Below are positions 23,617 to 39,936 of a DNA stretch of 64,000 nucleotides, piece after piece. This DNA is from Ecdyonurus torrentis (lineage: Eukaryota; Arthropoda; Insecta; Ephemeroptera; Heptageniidae). The stretch lies in NCBI GenBank assembly GCA_949318235.1, contig OX439129.1, forward strand, positions 38,285,101 through 38,349,100, written 5' to 3'. A program made the translations under genes and the position numbers. Positions within the stretch are counted from its first letter, which is position 1. Every line of letters begins with the position of its first letter. The notes below the pieces were generated by a model. It searched no databases. It was not told the DNA's origin and saw nothing but the letters and a program-made list of their open reading frames with translations.

Positions 23617-26600
23617 TTAAGTACTACTCGATTCTTCAAGCAGTTCTTCCATAACTTTTACACTTTTTAAAATATTATGATCTACAAATTTCTTAACAAA
23701 AAGTTCAAGTAAGTAACCTGCTCTACCTAAGCCCCAGACTTGTATCTCTCCAGCTTGTTCAAACGTGGTCCTACCACATAAAAGCATCTATAATTAAACA
23801 CTGGCATACATACCTTTAAAGGACCACAGACACTTAATTTTTTGAAGTTGTGTTTAATCCACTATTTATGAAAATAATTTTAAATGTCGCTTGGAGCCGG
23901 TGCGCCTCTTCCTTTTAATTCAAAAATTAAATCAATGTTTGCCACGCCCCCTTATATACTCCGCTTCACGTATCTTCAGAACCGTCTCACGCTATTTGGG
24001 CACTTTTAGTGGCCAAAATTACATTAATAGGGTATTGCCGCTTCATACAAGGCAGTACCTGTTTGTCATTTACATTTAGACCACAAAATGTGGCTGAGTG
24101 CTGATTAAAGCTAAAAACTTACACGAATCAAAGAATAAAATTCAGTTGATCGTTGTTTGCCCTAACAATGATCAAACTTTAATTTAATATTTAAATTAGG
24201 AGGAATAGTCGCATCAGATTTTAACAACTTGTGAAATTGTTTTTGTACCTAGTAGATTCTAAGAAGCCAGTGTGTCTGAGCACCTTTAACAGTATTTTAT
24301 AAAATACAATTGGGAGAAAAAAAAAGTTTCAATACGCAAGTAGAGCAATTGATCAAAATAAGAATTATGTACCATAGCAAAATAACATGAAAACAATACT
24401 GAATGTAGATGATAGCATCAAAACCCGAAATTGACCCAAACTAGGTATTTTTGCTCATTTCGGCTTTTGGTTCGTCGCTTTTTGCCAAACCCCGGAATGC
24501 CAGTTTATTTCGGCTTTTGGTCACGAAATTTTGATCCATACTAGTTTTGAGCATTTCGCAAAAAGCAAAACCCGGTGTAAACATTTATATCTAGTTTTGG
24601 TCTTTGAATTTTAACCAGAACTAGTTGTGGTCAAAATAGAAAAATCAAAACCCGAAAAATGAACATTTCTCAACTCAATTATTTGATATAAGAATGAGAG
24701 AGAGAGAGAGAGAGATATCACGACCCGTTAAATATAAAAAGTAAAAATATTTATTTTAATTTACAATAATAATATAAGAGTGATATTATTATGACTTATG
24801 ACTAATTTCCCTCATATTGGTTCAAAGTTCAAGTCCACCTTACTTTATCCAGTGATAACGATTTATTTTAAAATATTTCTTGTGCGTATATTCAGTTGAC
24901 TGTTTGTCTCTGTGCTGAAAACATGGTTTATAACTGCATAATATTCGTTAGAAAGAGGATAAGAAAGTGTTTGAATTTAAAAAGTTCACAACACACGTAT
25001 ATTGTTGGTGCGCAAATTATAAGTGAACATTTGGTTAGTGGTGTAATGGATTAGCTCTTAATTTACATTTAATCGTAAGTAGCCCCTTAAAATAATAATA
25101 ATATACTCTATTACTACCATTACTGAATGGACCACTTGCAATAAAATGTTTGTAATTGTTGCGAAAAGGGAAAAATGATTTTTAATGTTTTTTTGTAAGA
25201 AATGCATTAAGAAAATTTCAAATTAATTTAAAAAGTACGCTCATTGCAAGTGGTCCATTGCTAGGTCAAACAGTAAGTTTATTTTTCGTATTGTCTCAAT
25301 TTATATTCCGTATCTATAGCCATAAGATTTAGAGATTATGGTAAGCGCATTCTAATCAAATTAATCTTTCAGGCCATATATTTTGCATTTCAAGTAAAAT
25401 AATAAAATATATTGTTTTAACACCTCAATTATAATACCAAAACATTGTGCATTTATAATATAATCATAGTCTTTTATCATTGCATAAAATTCTGAGTTGA
25501 GAAATGTTCATTTTTCGGGTTTTGATTTTTCTATTTTGACCACAACTAGTTCTGGTTAAAATTCAAAGACCAAAACTAGATATAAATGTTTACACCGGGT
25601 TTTGCTTTTTGCAAAATGCTCAAAACTAGTATGGATCAAAATTTCGTGACCAAAAGCCGAAATAAAGTGGCATTCCGGGTTTTGGCAAAAAGTGACGAAC
25701 CAAAAGCCGAAATGAGCAAAAATACCTAGTTTGGGTCAATTTCGGGTTTTGATGCTATATATATATATATTTGATAATATATATAACACTTACCATCTAG
25801 AATTAGGAGGGTATGGATAGAACTGAGAGTACTCTTTTACTGATGCATGCTCTGTAAAGGTAAGATTTTTGCTCTGTGTCCAACATCTTCGTTCATGCCA
25901 ATCTTGCCAAATCTCCTCCTCCAAATAGACATATGGCATATCCAGAAATAGAAGCTATATGGACAACATGAAAATGAAAATAACCACATTGTTTCATAAC
26001 AATTAGTTTCTAAATTATGCAGGCTATAGCTGAGACGAGAAAATGAATGAGCGCCATCAGCAAAAAGTACAGCGTGCAGTGGCATTTTTTTTTTTTTTTT
26101 TTTAATTAAGCATACATACCTTTTGTAGTAGACGTGGTAGCACATTAGTAATGGTTGCTATTCTTTTTGAATATTGAACACCATCTGACTCTGAAAGTAA
26201 ATAATGCTGTTCGTAAACCCTCTTCTCTTGCACCAAAAAATGCGCATTCCATTTGAATATGTAACCAAAGGCGATCGTCATTTTAGGAGCAGAGAACAGG
26301 GTTTACGAACAGCATTATAGTAATAAAAATTAAAAATATTAAATATTTAATTCAAATATATACAGTATTATATCCTATACAGTAATATAATATACTTTTT
26401 GTCTGTATATAATATTATACATGTATGTATATCAGCTAAAGGTTTATTATAAGCTTGATGTGTGAAAACAACAACAACGTACACTTCTCCAGAATAAAAT
26501 TGACCGCTTGCGTTAAAGTTTCCCCATATATTTAACATTGGGAGAGATTAATGCTGCGGTCAGATTTATTTGGGAGGATTATGCGTCTAACCATCCATGG

Positions 26601-27252
26601 TCTGGAACATATGCATATTATACATATCATGCATACCATCACTGTCAGTTCACTCATGGAGTCTAGTGAAGATTCCATTGTGTATCTTGACGGTATCCAA
26701 AATCTCCAAAATCTATATATTTTCTCTATAATTGGTTTTTAAACGCAAGCACACCTTTTCATTTTTTTTTGTTTTTTTTTTACACTTATAACATATTTAT
26801 ACAATAATGTGTGGACAACTGATGTATAGGCTTTTTCATTATAAGAACTTATTTATAAGTATGTATAAACATTATGCAAAGATATAATCGTATATGAACT
26901 TTTTATTTATTATAATTTACATTTGACATATTATGTTATTCCCTTATTATATACTTATTAGTCTATTAGTAAGTAACATTAGTGTGTAACATAGTAAGTA
27001 AGTTGACAATTCCATGTAAAACCTTATACAAATGTAATTTATTATGTTTGATTGTAGGAGAGTGGAAATAAAGATATTTTGAAATTTGAATGTATGATAA
27101 TATGTATTAATTATAATACCTGTATGCTGAGCAATTTCTACCATTTTGAGAACATTTTCTTCTTTCTCGGTGGGATATTTAGTTATGTGTGTCCTAACAA
27201 CCTTTTCGATTGGGTAATGGTAAATATGCACTAATTTCACATCACAAACCAT
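23617..27252 (-). CDS. PRELID2: PRELI domain-containing protein 2-like, 172 aa
   Basis: PRELI/MSF1-domain proteins carry phospholipids across the mitochondrial intermembrane space; the role of PRELID2 itself is poorly known. Four minus-strand exons: 27120-27252, 26120-26190, 25794-25954 and 23617-23770. The product starts MVCDVKLVHIYHYPIEKVV, with THITKYPTEKEENVL, the expected domain start. It continues with SDGVQYSKRIATITNVLPRL, then VYLEEEIWQDWHERRCW and W-TTFEQAGEIQVWGLGR, and ends VKVMEELLEESSST. This follows human PRELID2 throughout, at slightly shorter length (human 189 aa). The exon 4 acceptor must be the TAG at 23771-23773, which restores the conserved Trp; the TATAG a few bases upstream would create a stop. 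Introns 1-3 carry inverted-repeat elements. Confidence 0.9.
24412..25758. mobile_element. Fold-back element with 260-bp terminal inverted repeats
   Basis: The left arm (24412-24680) and right arm (about 25491-25758) are near-perfect inverted copies, starting ATAGCATCAAAACCCGAAAT. The arms contain internal variants of CAAAACCCGG and CTAGTTTTGGT. The core of about 800 bp holds a GA microsatellite (24697-24715) and a second, nested palindromic MITE (25126-25259). It lies in intron 3 of the PRELID2-like gene and its right end is 36 nt from the exon 3 donor. There is no coding capacity. I could not settle a target duplication because one flank is (TA)n. Confidence 0.78.
25126..25259. mobile_element. 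Palindromic MITE nested in a fold-back element, copy 1
   Basis: The ends AATGGACCACTTGCAAT are inverted at both sides. A second copy lies at 38888-39017 in IST1 intron 2. Nesting shows it arrived after the surrounding 24412-25758 element. Confidence 0.7.
26201..26318. mobile_element. 118-bp palindromic MITE next to a splice acceptor
   Basis: Perfect inverted ends ATAATGCTGTTCGTAAACCC. On the gene strand its end lies about 11 nt from the exon 2 acceptor of the PRELID2-like gene (exon edge at 26190), so the element supplies or displaces part of the normal polypyrimidine and branch region. Confidence 0.75.
26482..26579. mobile_element. Decayed copy of the 100-bp MITE
   Basis: It matches 2174-2273 (GCGTTAAAGT, CATATATTTAACA and GCTGCGGTCAGATTTAT) and is flanked by TA. 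The ends have diverged (ACTTCTCCAGAATAAA). It lies in intron 1 of the PRELID2-like gene. Confidence 0.65.
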
Positions 27253-27669
27253 TATGATATAATTATATATTGTAATAAAAAGAAAACTAAAATAGCTACA
27301 CTACAAATTTTTGATGGTATTTTTTTTTTTGTTTGTTGACATCATCAGCTGGAAAAAAAAAGTGCTGCACAGAATGGCCAACTTAATAAAAACTAATTTT
27401 TACTAATATTAGTTTGTTACTTTCGGTTACTTTACTCATATCACATGCTATTTTGTATCTTTAATAATAAGTGTATTTTACAGTTTATATTTTTCCTATA
27501 CACTTATTTTATAAAGAACTTATACATATCACTTAATTCTGAGGATTGGAAATTTTGGACAGTAAGGATTTTTTTTTTAAAGAAAACATTCTACTACTGG
27601 CAAACCTGAAAAGTGTTTTGTCGTCTGCTAAAATAAAAAATAACATCTGGCTATCAAAATAAAGTTGTG
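27253..27669. promoter_or_regulatory. Presumed bidirectional promoter, PRELID2-like and AFG1L-like genes
   Basis: This is the interval between the PRELID2-like start codon (minus) and the putative AFG1L first exon (plus). It has no TATA box of convincing quality and no repeat element, in contrast to most of the window. A regulatory role is inferred from the head-to-head arrangement only. Confidence 0.35.
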
Positions 27670-27724
27670 TGTCAGTCAGTCGTCAGTTATAAATTTTAAC
27701 ATTATGTCTTCATTGCATAACCAT
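27670..27724 (+). other. Putative 5' non-coding exon of the AFG1L-like gene with a short upstream ORF
   Basis: GTCAGTCAGTCGTCAGT gives several arthropod-type TCAGT initiators. It is followed by an ATG and a strong GTAAGT donor at 27725. Joined to the acceptor before 28554, the ATG opens an 8-codon frame (MSSLHNHI) that stops 9 nt before the main ATG. Splicing is inferred, not shown. Confidence 0.35.
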
Positions 27725-28152
27725 GTAAGTTATTTTCAGCTACGATAATTTATTTTTAATATTAAAATTGTAAAGTACTCATTAAGAGGCATAAATTAAT
27801 GCACCGACTCTACATATTATGAATGCAATACTTTTTTCTGGATGACCTACAATAAACTTTTCAATCCATCAGTAAGACATTGCAATTATGTCATATGTAC
27901 ATATTTAAATTTTTACTCTATTGACTTATAGAACAATCAAGTGCTTAAATGGAGCAATGCGAATACATTGTATGCATACTGCCATTTTAAGACTATAAAC
28001 TAAAATTTTACATTATTATATCACAGTATCTATAGTCCATATTTCATATACATAGTGAGCAGCTGCTTCCACCCCTTTTTCCTAAGATATTTACATGGAC
28101 ATCCATAGGTTCTGCTTAATACATATACTACCCAGTAAACCACAGCTTTTTC

Positions 28153-28306
28153 ACATATGTATGGATTGCAAGTATGTACTTGTCCGACTAAAGAATGTCT
28201 CTCCCCGCTCACGTAACATCACTCACTGTATATACAGTGTACATATATTATATATGGTATATAGTGATGCGTTCTTTAATCGGACACGTACTTGTAATCC
28301 ACATGT
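28153..28306. repeat. Palindromic element, about 150 bp
   Basis: ATGTATGGATTGCAAGTA, then TCCGACTAAAGAATG, pair with the right side CGTTCTTTAATCGGACA and TACTTGTAATCCACATGT. It is probably a small MITE in the 5' region of the AFG1L-like gene. Confidence 0.6.
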
Positions 28307-28568
28307 TAAAGAGCTTTAGTTTACTGGATTTATACTTTTAATATTTTTACGGTCAGTTATTCACATTTCTTCTTTTTTTCTAGGAATTCTAAAGAGAGTT
28401 GACGTTTTTGTATACTTTGTATTTGATATATATATATAGGTATGTATGTGCTAATGAATATACTCATCTCATAATTCATGTGTACAACATTATTTTCATT
28501 ATCTTGTTTCATTTCTTAGAAGAACTAATGTTTTTATGTATTGTTATTCACAGATATAGTTTCATAAA

Positions 28569-33121
<4,553 letters not shown>

Positions 33122-33284
33122 AAAAGATGTGTTGTATATAGAAATCCTTTACAGTACCTTTAGCATGTATATAAATTAAATGTCAAAATCTACTAGTCCA
33201 CTACTGCCTGTTCTGTTGAATAACTAAAAGCTAAGCTATTTATTTTTATTATTTTAAAACTGTAAAATACTTTGCAAAAAAAGT

Positions 33285-33290
33285 AATAAA
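33285..33290 (+). promoter_or_regulatory. Polyadenylation signal, AFG1L-like gene
   Basis: AATAAA lies 164 nt after the stop, followed by a GT-rich stretch (GTGTTACATTGTTAAC). Confidence 0.65.
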
Positions 33291-33507
33291 GTGTTACATT
33301 GTTAACTACACGAGGCGTTTCTTTTTATTTTTGAGTAAGCATTTCTGATGTAACGGGGCTAACAAAGAAAGAAGAAGAAGGGGGAAAAAAACAAGAATAA
33401 TCCATTTTTTTCTTAGATGAAAGCTTTATATAATGCTCAAAAATATATTATTGTGAGTTAATTTTTTCTTGGACTGTGCTTTCATATATTGATGCTTTCA
33501 AGTCAAT

Positions 33508-33657
33508 AGAGAGCATCTACACTTTCCAGTTTTGCGACAAACCAAGCATCTATGCACTCTGTGCTGTGCTGTAACTGGACTATCGGCCATTCACTTAATT
33601 AAGCAGAAAGTGTCTATGCTTGGCTCGTCACAAAACTGGAAAGTGTAGATGCTCTCT
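33508..33657. mobile_element. 150-bp palindromic MITE
   Basis: The perfect inverted ends AGAGAGCATCTACACTTTCC continue with AGTTTTG. The centre also pairs in part (CAAGCATCTATGCACT against AAAGTGTCTATGCTTG). It lies between the AFG1L-like gene and IST1. Confidence 0.7.
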
Positions 33658-33759
33658 TTGTCCACTCCGCAGGCTCTCACAGTGATGTGAAAAGTCCTGT
33701 CTTAAGTCCCAGAAATTTCTGGGCAAAGTGGTAACTTTGTAAAGAAATCCCCACATATA

Positions 33760-33950
33760 TAGGGTTGTTTCATTCATGTTAAAGTCAACGTCATAAGTGA
33801 GTACTAAATAACATTGGCCGGTATAGGAAAATGACACATTTTGCCAGTTTAAAAATACTTCGCATACCTCAAGTATGCAAGAAAAATAAAAATGACCAAA
33901 AAATAGCTAATTTACCAAAGAAAATAGCCAAATATTACGTTTGTCCTATG

Positions 33951-33955
<5 letters not shown>
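33760..33955 (+). mobile_element. MITE with TAGGGT ends, copy 4, right end lost to (TA)n
   Basis: It begins TAGGGTTGTTTCATTCATG and shares GTTAAAGTCAACGTC, CCAGTTTAAAAATACTTCGC and GTTTGTCCTATGCT with the other copies. The right third is missing; a (TA)n array (33955-34016) begins where it breaks off. Confidence 0.65.

Positions 33956-34016
<61 letters not shown>
33956..34016. repeat. (TA)n microsatellite
   Basis: A pure TA array directly at the truncated edge of the preceding MITE. From 34017 to 34679 I see the IST1 upstream region, with a C-rich, CCTC-rich stretch at about 34475-34570 that may be part of its promoter or 5' UTR. Confidence 0.9.
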
Positions 34017-34020
<4 letters not shown>

Positions 34021-34679
34021 CTAGTGGTCCTTTACTGAACTCGCACCGATTAATAAATGATCATGTGATAAAATCTGTATTATATATAGTTTCCATTATC
34101 ACATATATTTCCCAACTATATATATATTTGACCTATATATAGACTGTACGTAGCACAGATGTATACGTATAAAAAGGTCCACATACAAGAAATTAAGAAA
34201 TCTGGAATTATATATATGAGAGATTTGATCCGTAGAGGGTAGAGTATATAGAGCAATTAATTGTATCATATAAGTATTACTATTATATTAAAATTCATTT
34301 TCTGGAAAAAAGAAAAGAAAAATAAGCAATATATAGTATATTATAATGAGTATGTACAGTTAGTACAGTACCAATGTCCCTTGGTACAGTACAATGTATA
34401 TGCAATGTGTATATATAATGAGTAGCAATATGTGGAGGAGAAAGTTTGAAATTAAAAATTGCCGCATCTGCCCACGCCCCTCCTCTCATGATGCCTCCTC
34501 TTTTCCCGATCTCCCCTCGTCCCCCTGCTTCCCCGCTGCTCAAAAGTTTCCCCTCCCCCCTCCCTCCACCAGTCACCTGGTTGTGAATCACAAACAAACG
34601 TCATTTTTATCATTTTATGACTTGTAATTGAAAATTGAAAGATCCATCAGGTTAATTGCAAAATAATACAGGCGTTACA

Positions 34680-37004
34680 ATGTTCTCCAGTGGTTGCAAT
34701 TACGCAAAATTAAAAACTAATCTACGACTGGCAATTAATAGATTAAAATTACTGGAGAAGAAGAAAACTGAAATTGCACAAAAAGCAAGGAAGGAAATCG
34801 CAGACTATATTTCTGCTGGCAAGTATGAACGAGCTAAAATACGTGTAGAACAAATTATACGTGAAGATTACTTGGTGGAAGCTATGGAAATTGTGGAAAT
34901 GTACTGCGATCTGCTTCTTGCACGCTATGGATTAATTCAACAAATGAAGTAAGTATGATGCATGTTTTTATGTTACGTACGTTTGTGTGTGTATGTGTAT
35001 CATACCGTATCATCATACGCGTATACATACATATCAGTGTTTTAGTCCTAAAAAAATGCCAGGTGGGACGCACCAACACAGGCCAGGAACACATTTTGGG
35101 GGGCAAGGGGGGCAGAGCCCCCCTTATGCCCGCCGCAGGCGCGAAATTTTTTAATGCCACGCCCACTTTTTAGAAAAATAATACAAAAATTACGTTAGAT
35201 AACTATAATTTATTCTGATCAAAACTTTATTGATAACGCATCAAAGTCGACACGAAAGTTACGATTTAAAATTTTTTTTTCCTACTCAAAGATTTATTTT
35301 TATTATTATTATTTGAATTTATAACTCAGCACACGATGATGTGGGGGGCTATTGCGTTCACGGGCTCATACTGAAGCCAAGATGCACACACTGTGTTACT
35401 ACCTGAAGTTTCGTGACTATATTTTGTTAGGAGGTGAGTTGATGGCTATTTAAAATAACCCCCCTTTTTAGTATTTAGGCACTCGGCCCTGACCGTTTCC
35501 ATCGGGTTGACGTCCACTCCTGGACGCAGTGGGACACTATTCCGCAAGCTCATTGGAGCCGGATGCCCATAGTTACTGAGGCACGTAAGGGCGGAGTGGC
35601 TCTTGGCCTCCCAAGCCCATGCCTCGGCCGCCTCGCGTCCGAAAACGAGAGCTAGGCTAAGGGGCTTCAGAGGACGAGGCCCATGAACCTCACACCTATA
35701 TAAGGTCCTCTCCTAAGTGGTGACTGACGCGACCTCGGGCCGCGAACCGTACGCTACCGCACGATTCGGGGCTGGATGCCCAATTATTATTAAGATACTT
35801 TGTCGCAAAACATGACATTTATTTTGTTTTGCGTATTCAGTTTTTGGGCGCTGGATATTCATACATTGAGGATTGAGGTTAAATTAGGCCTATAATGAAA
35901 AATGTAGTTAAGAAATAAGAACGTTATAATATAATATATTTCTTTTTCCAACGAAAAAAAAAAAAAAAAAAAAAAATGAAATGCATAAAAAGTATGAAAT
36001 ATATTATAGCTTTTCAAGATTTAACACGCAGCAATATTTTTTTTTATTGTGCGTTGAACATTGATTCGTATGAACTGTTTATAAATGCCCAAGAAAAATA
36101 CCAAAATCTTAGAACATCAAATCAAAAAATAATTTTAACTTGATTACATATCCATAGTTCAGCTCAGAGAACAAACCGTCTGTCCTCTTTTCCAATTTGC
36201 ACGCTGTAACTATTTTCTATTTAACTTGGCATTAAAGGCTTATTCTGAGAATAAAAAAAAAAATAAAAAATAAAGTCAAATAACTTATGCGTAAAATTCT
36301 GGATAAACCTAAATTGAATAATAATAAAGTGATGAAAATAAACTTTGTTATAAAAAGGAACTCGCGAGCGTAGCGAGCGCTTTTTTTTAGTAATTTCAGC
36401 AAAATAAACGGCAAAATTAGTCAGAAATTTTACAAATTAGGGCACATTTTGCCAAGATATCCGTCCCACCGCGTTCCCCTGGAAATTTTCCAGGTGGGAC
36501 GGTCTCGGTTTTTTTTTTTTCGCCAGGTAGGACGCCGTCCCACCGCGTTCCCTTAGGACTACAACCCTGATACATATGTACATACATTATGTACATACAC
36601 ATATTATGATTTTATATCATACATACAGCTGCCGCAGCATATAACACATTTACATACATTTATCATATAAAATATATCTATGTGAAAAAATAAATAACGC
36701 TTGCATAAAATATTGTCATCAAAACTTAGTGTATAAGTTTGACTATCATTTCTCATTGTTTTGCTTAAACAAGAACCTGCTTATGTACAGTCGAAGACAA
36801 ATAAAAGGTTACAATTTAAACGTGCTCTATATTTGCGCGCTTCAAAACTTTATGTGAAAACGAGATTCTCGTGCCACTAGAGGCCACCACAATCGGTTAC
36901 GTTGAGAATTCTCTTTCAGGTGAGCTTCTTGGCTGCTTGGCTGGCAAGCTAGACAATCCTCGTGTTGCACGCTTACGCACTTTGCTCTCCAAACCTCCAC
37001 ATCA

Positions 37005-37063
<59 letters not shown>

Positions 37064-37925
37064 GTTGTGACAGCAGACAATATTAAATATATTTTCTACT
37101 CAAGCAAATGCATAGAATAAAAAAAATTCTTGGAAAAAAAAAATAGAAAGAAAGTTATTTCAATGAATATTTAAAATCATAATGAAATAAATTCCTATTA
37201 TATGTTTTATTTATTCATTAAATTTAATTATTTGTGTTTATATATGTTTATTTATTTATACATTTGCTTGAAATTTACAATATCAAATTGATATTTAAGG
37301 TAAAGGCTACCTAATAAATAGACATTTATCCAGACTTAATGTCCAAACATGTTCGTTATGAAATATGTAACTTGCTTGGCTGTGAGTTTGAGTTGGGTAT
37401 ATGTTTTATCTTTTTTTTTCGAATAGTAAAATAAAAATATATAATATATATATATTAACAAATGTAACGTATAAATGAGATATATATTTCATGATTTCTT
37501 AGAAATGTTCAATTAAATAAAAGAAAAAATCTAGGAGATTTATTTATTTACTTTTTTTAAAAACTGATATTGCGCATTTGCTTGAGAAGAAAACGTGTTC
37601 AATATTGTCTGCTGTCACAACGGCAGAGAGAGAGAGAGAGAGAGAGAGAATGATGTGGAGGTGCGGAGAGTGACGTGCGTATAAGCTGCGTATAAGCGTG
37701 CAACACGAGGATTGTCTAGCTTGCCAGCCAAGCAGCCAAGAAGCTCACCTGAAAGAGAATTCTCAACGTAACCGATTGTGGTGGCCTCTAGTGGCACGAG
37801 AATCTCGTTTTCACATAAAATTTTGAAGCGCGCAAATATAGATCACGTTTAAATTGTAACCTTTTATTTGTCTTCGACTGTACAATGTTTTGTATATGAT
37901 TATTGTAGGAGATAGAAATGAATGA

Positions 37926-37990
<65 letters not shown>

Positions 37991-39905
37991 GATACGTATG
38001 ATACATATGTATGTACATGAATTATAATTCATATACATACATACCTATCTTTTTGAGCTATATGTTTGTATATTAAAACTTTCCAATTAAGTTTCTTTTG
38101 ACTCCCTGTATTTAATGATTCTATTCTTCTTTTATGTAGAACATTAGATGAAGGCCTTGCTGAGGCTATTTCAAGTTTACTATGGGTAGCTCCGAGACTT
38201 CAAGCAGATGTTGCTGAATTAAAAGTGATTTCAGAGCAACTGACAGCAAAGTATGGAAAACCTTACCATCAGGTAATGTATAAATCATGTACAGTATACA
38301 GTATATGAATATGCATGCAGTTTATTTCAATTGAGCATGGAGATTAAAACACACGCTACAATGATATTACCATATTATAAATACATATATATATAGTAGG
38401 GGAATTGTACGTAGGAAATAGTGTAACTTTTTTTTTTAGTCGTATGGATGGTGCGACATTCTAAATTTTCTGTTTTTAAAGAAACTTAAATATTTTGCAC
38501 CCCTAGTTATGTGTGGAATAAATAGCGACTACAAAGATTATAAGGGTGCCTCCACCCTCATCTTCATTGAATGTTTGTAGGCTTGCTGCCACCTAACAAT
38601 ACATGGCACGGAGCTGGATTGCCACAAATGCTAGGCTCTCTTTAGCAACAATAATACAGGTACGATTGGACACGAAAGACTTTTTAAAATTTCCTGTGTC
38701 ATTTAAGTGTATATCATTATGTGTGTTAAGGAATTATAAGGATATTAGGGTGGAGCGTGGCGTATCGTACCTATAGAATTGTTGCTCTTTAGGCTATATT
38801 TATCCTTATTTACAGTATGTATGTATTAAATGTGTAGCCTCCAACATTAGAAGGGCTGCAATACTATACTGTTGAAAATGTTAAATGAATGGAACACTTG
38901 CAATGAATAAACTTTTTTAAATACTGTAATTTGAAATATTCTTAATGCATTTCCTATGGAAAAATCGTTTTCACTTACTTGCAACAATTCAAAAAATTTC
39001 ATTGCAAGTGGTCCATTGGCAATGTTTTATGTGTATTATAAAAAATTACAGTGTAATTTCTATATGTATTATTTTACTAAATGAAGATTTAGTTTAATAT
39101 TTTATGATTTTCAGGCTTGTCGTGAAGAAGGTGTTGGCACCATTTCTGAGAAATTAAAGCACAAGTTGAGTGTACAAGCTCCACCTAAGCTGCTTGTTGA
39201 GCAATATTTGATTGAAATTGCTAAGAATTACAATGTTAGCTATGAACCTGATCCACAGGTAAGTTGGATAGTGGACTTTGGACATTATAGCCAAGCACTC
39301 TCTCCCCCTCTCCCCCCTCTCTATACATAAAATATCAAAATGTATTGTGTACCTATAAGAATACTGTATCATGTTATTTTTTCTCCCCCCCCCCCCCCCC
39401 CCCCCAATAGTATAGGGATTCATGAATTATTTATTCATACCGTGTATCTTCAAACTCACATAATTTTATATTTTAGTTAGCTAGCTCAAATATGCATAGA
39501 AGTTGTAATTATTCACATGAAAAATCAATCTATAATAACATTTTATATGCTGTTGTTTACAGGTGATGAAAGGAGAAGAAGCTGCTGGCATGGACGCTTT
39601 GCTGATTGACTTCAACAATGATCGTAACAATTTAGGTGGTGGTGGCGGTGGTGGAGGAGGAGGAGGAGGTTTTGGACTGCCAGATCCAGCAGGCTTTGTT
39701 GGTTTTCCTCAACCACCTCAACTACCAGCTGCTCCAGGGCCTTCAGATTTTCAGCCTTTTAACTACCCTGTAAGTCCTGTACAAAATTGGCAGGTAATAA
39801 TGTGATTGGCTTTATAAAAATGTTTTATATAAACATACATTAAGACTGAAAATGCACTGCAGTAGTTTAACTCCATTTATATCATGTTGCCATTTTATAT
39901 CAAAG

Positions 39906-39936
<31 letters not shown>

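Noticed and set aside
23771..23795. TATAG acceptor giving an earlier start for PRELID2 exon 4
   Set aside because: Joined to exon 3 it creates an immediate TGA. The TAG acceptor at 23771-23773 restores the conserved Trp and the family alignment.
36871..37797. Two frames starting MPLEATTIGYVENSL on opposite strands, looking like a duplicated gene
   Set aside because: They lie in the two arms of one inverted-repeat element and are disrupted by microsatellites. No domain or splice support.
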